Positions 6,843 through 6,852 of a DNA stretch of 6,852 nt are shown piece after piece. This stretch comes from Alphaproteobacteria bacterium (GTDB lineage Bacteria > Pseudomonadota > Alphaproteobacteria > Rs-D84 > NBLK01): positions 1-6,852 of the forward strand of contig JAFGXE010000103.1 in the NCBI GenBank assembly GCA_016936785.1, written 5' to 3'. Made by a program: the position numbers and the translations under genes. How positions within the stretch are numbered: position 1 is the first letter of the stretch; the number at the start of each line of letters is the position of its first letter. The notes beneath the pieces were generated by a model. It did no database searches, was not told the origin of the DNA, and was given only the letters and a program-made list of their open reading frames with translations.

Positions 6843-6852
6843 TTTTCATAAA

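Overview
The window is about 37% G+C (estimated by eye on sampled lines) and densely coding. All five genes lie on the + strand, with only one intergenic gap of 58 bases. The source looks like a low-GC alphaproteobacterium. The helicase has the motif wording of alphaproteobacterial AddA. The second gene is a long bifunctional Rel/SpoT enzyme. The third is a periplasmic-binding-fold lipoprotein of the type annotated as penicillin-binding protein activator in alphaproteobacteria. This placement rests on remembered family consensus, not a search; low GC would fit a Holosporales-like, Rickettsiales-like or uncultured host-associated lineage, but the genus cannot be told.

Layout: (1) 1-2483, the C-terminal two thirds to three quarters of AddA, a helicase-nuclease for double-strand break repair, cut by the left edge of the window. 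(2) 2480-4618, a complete (p)ppGpp synthetase/hydrolase, joined to addA by a 4-base ATGA overlap. (3) 4619-4676, a short gap with a good ribosome binding site but no terminator and no convincing promoter. (4) 4677-5942, a GTG-started lipoprotein with a Peripla_BP_6/LpoA-C-like fold. (5) 5939-6652, a zeta-toxin-like P-loop kinase (COG4185 type) with an unusual N-terminal extension, again joined by an ATGA overlap. (6) 6633-6842, a 69-residue basic protein of unknown function that starts inside the end of the kinase gene. The last 10 bases hold nothing recognisable.

The overlaps suggest one operon or two closely spaced ones: addA-rel, then lipoprotein-kinase-small protein. The first pair links DNA repair with the stringent response; the second links a probable cell-wall lipoprotein with a kinase whose relatives include toxins that phosphorylate UDP-N-acetylglucosamine, a cell-wall precursor. 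The most interesting part is therefore the right end: a zeta-like kinase translationally coupled to a putative peptidoglycan-synthase activator and to a small partner protein. Whether this is a toxin-antitoxin pair, a cell-wall control module or a chance arrangement cannot be decided from the sequence. No RNA genes, CRISPR arrays, insertion sequences or clear terminators were seen.
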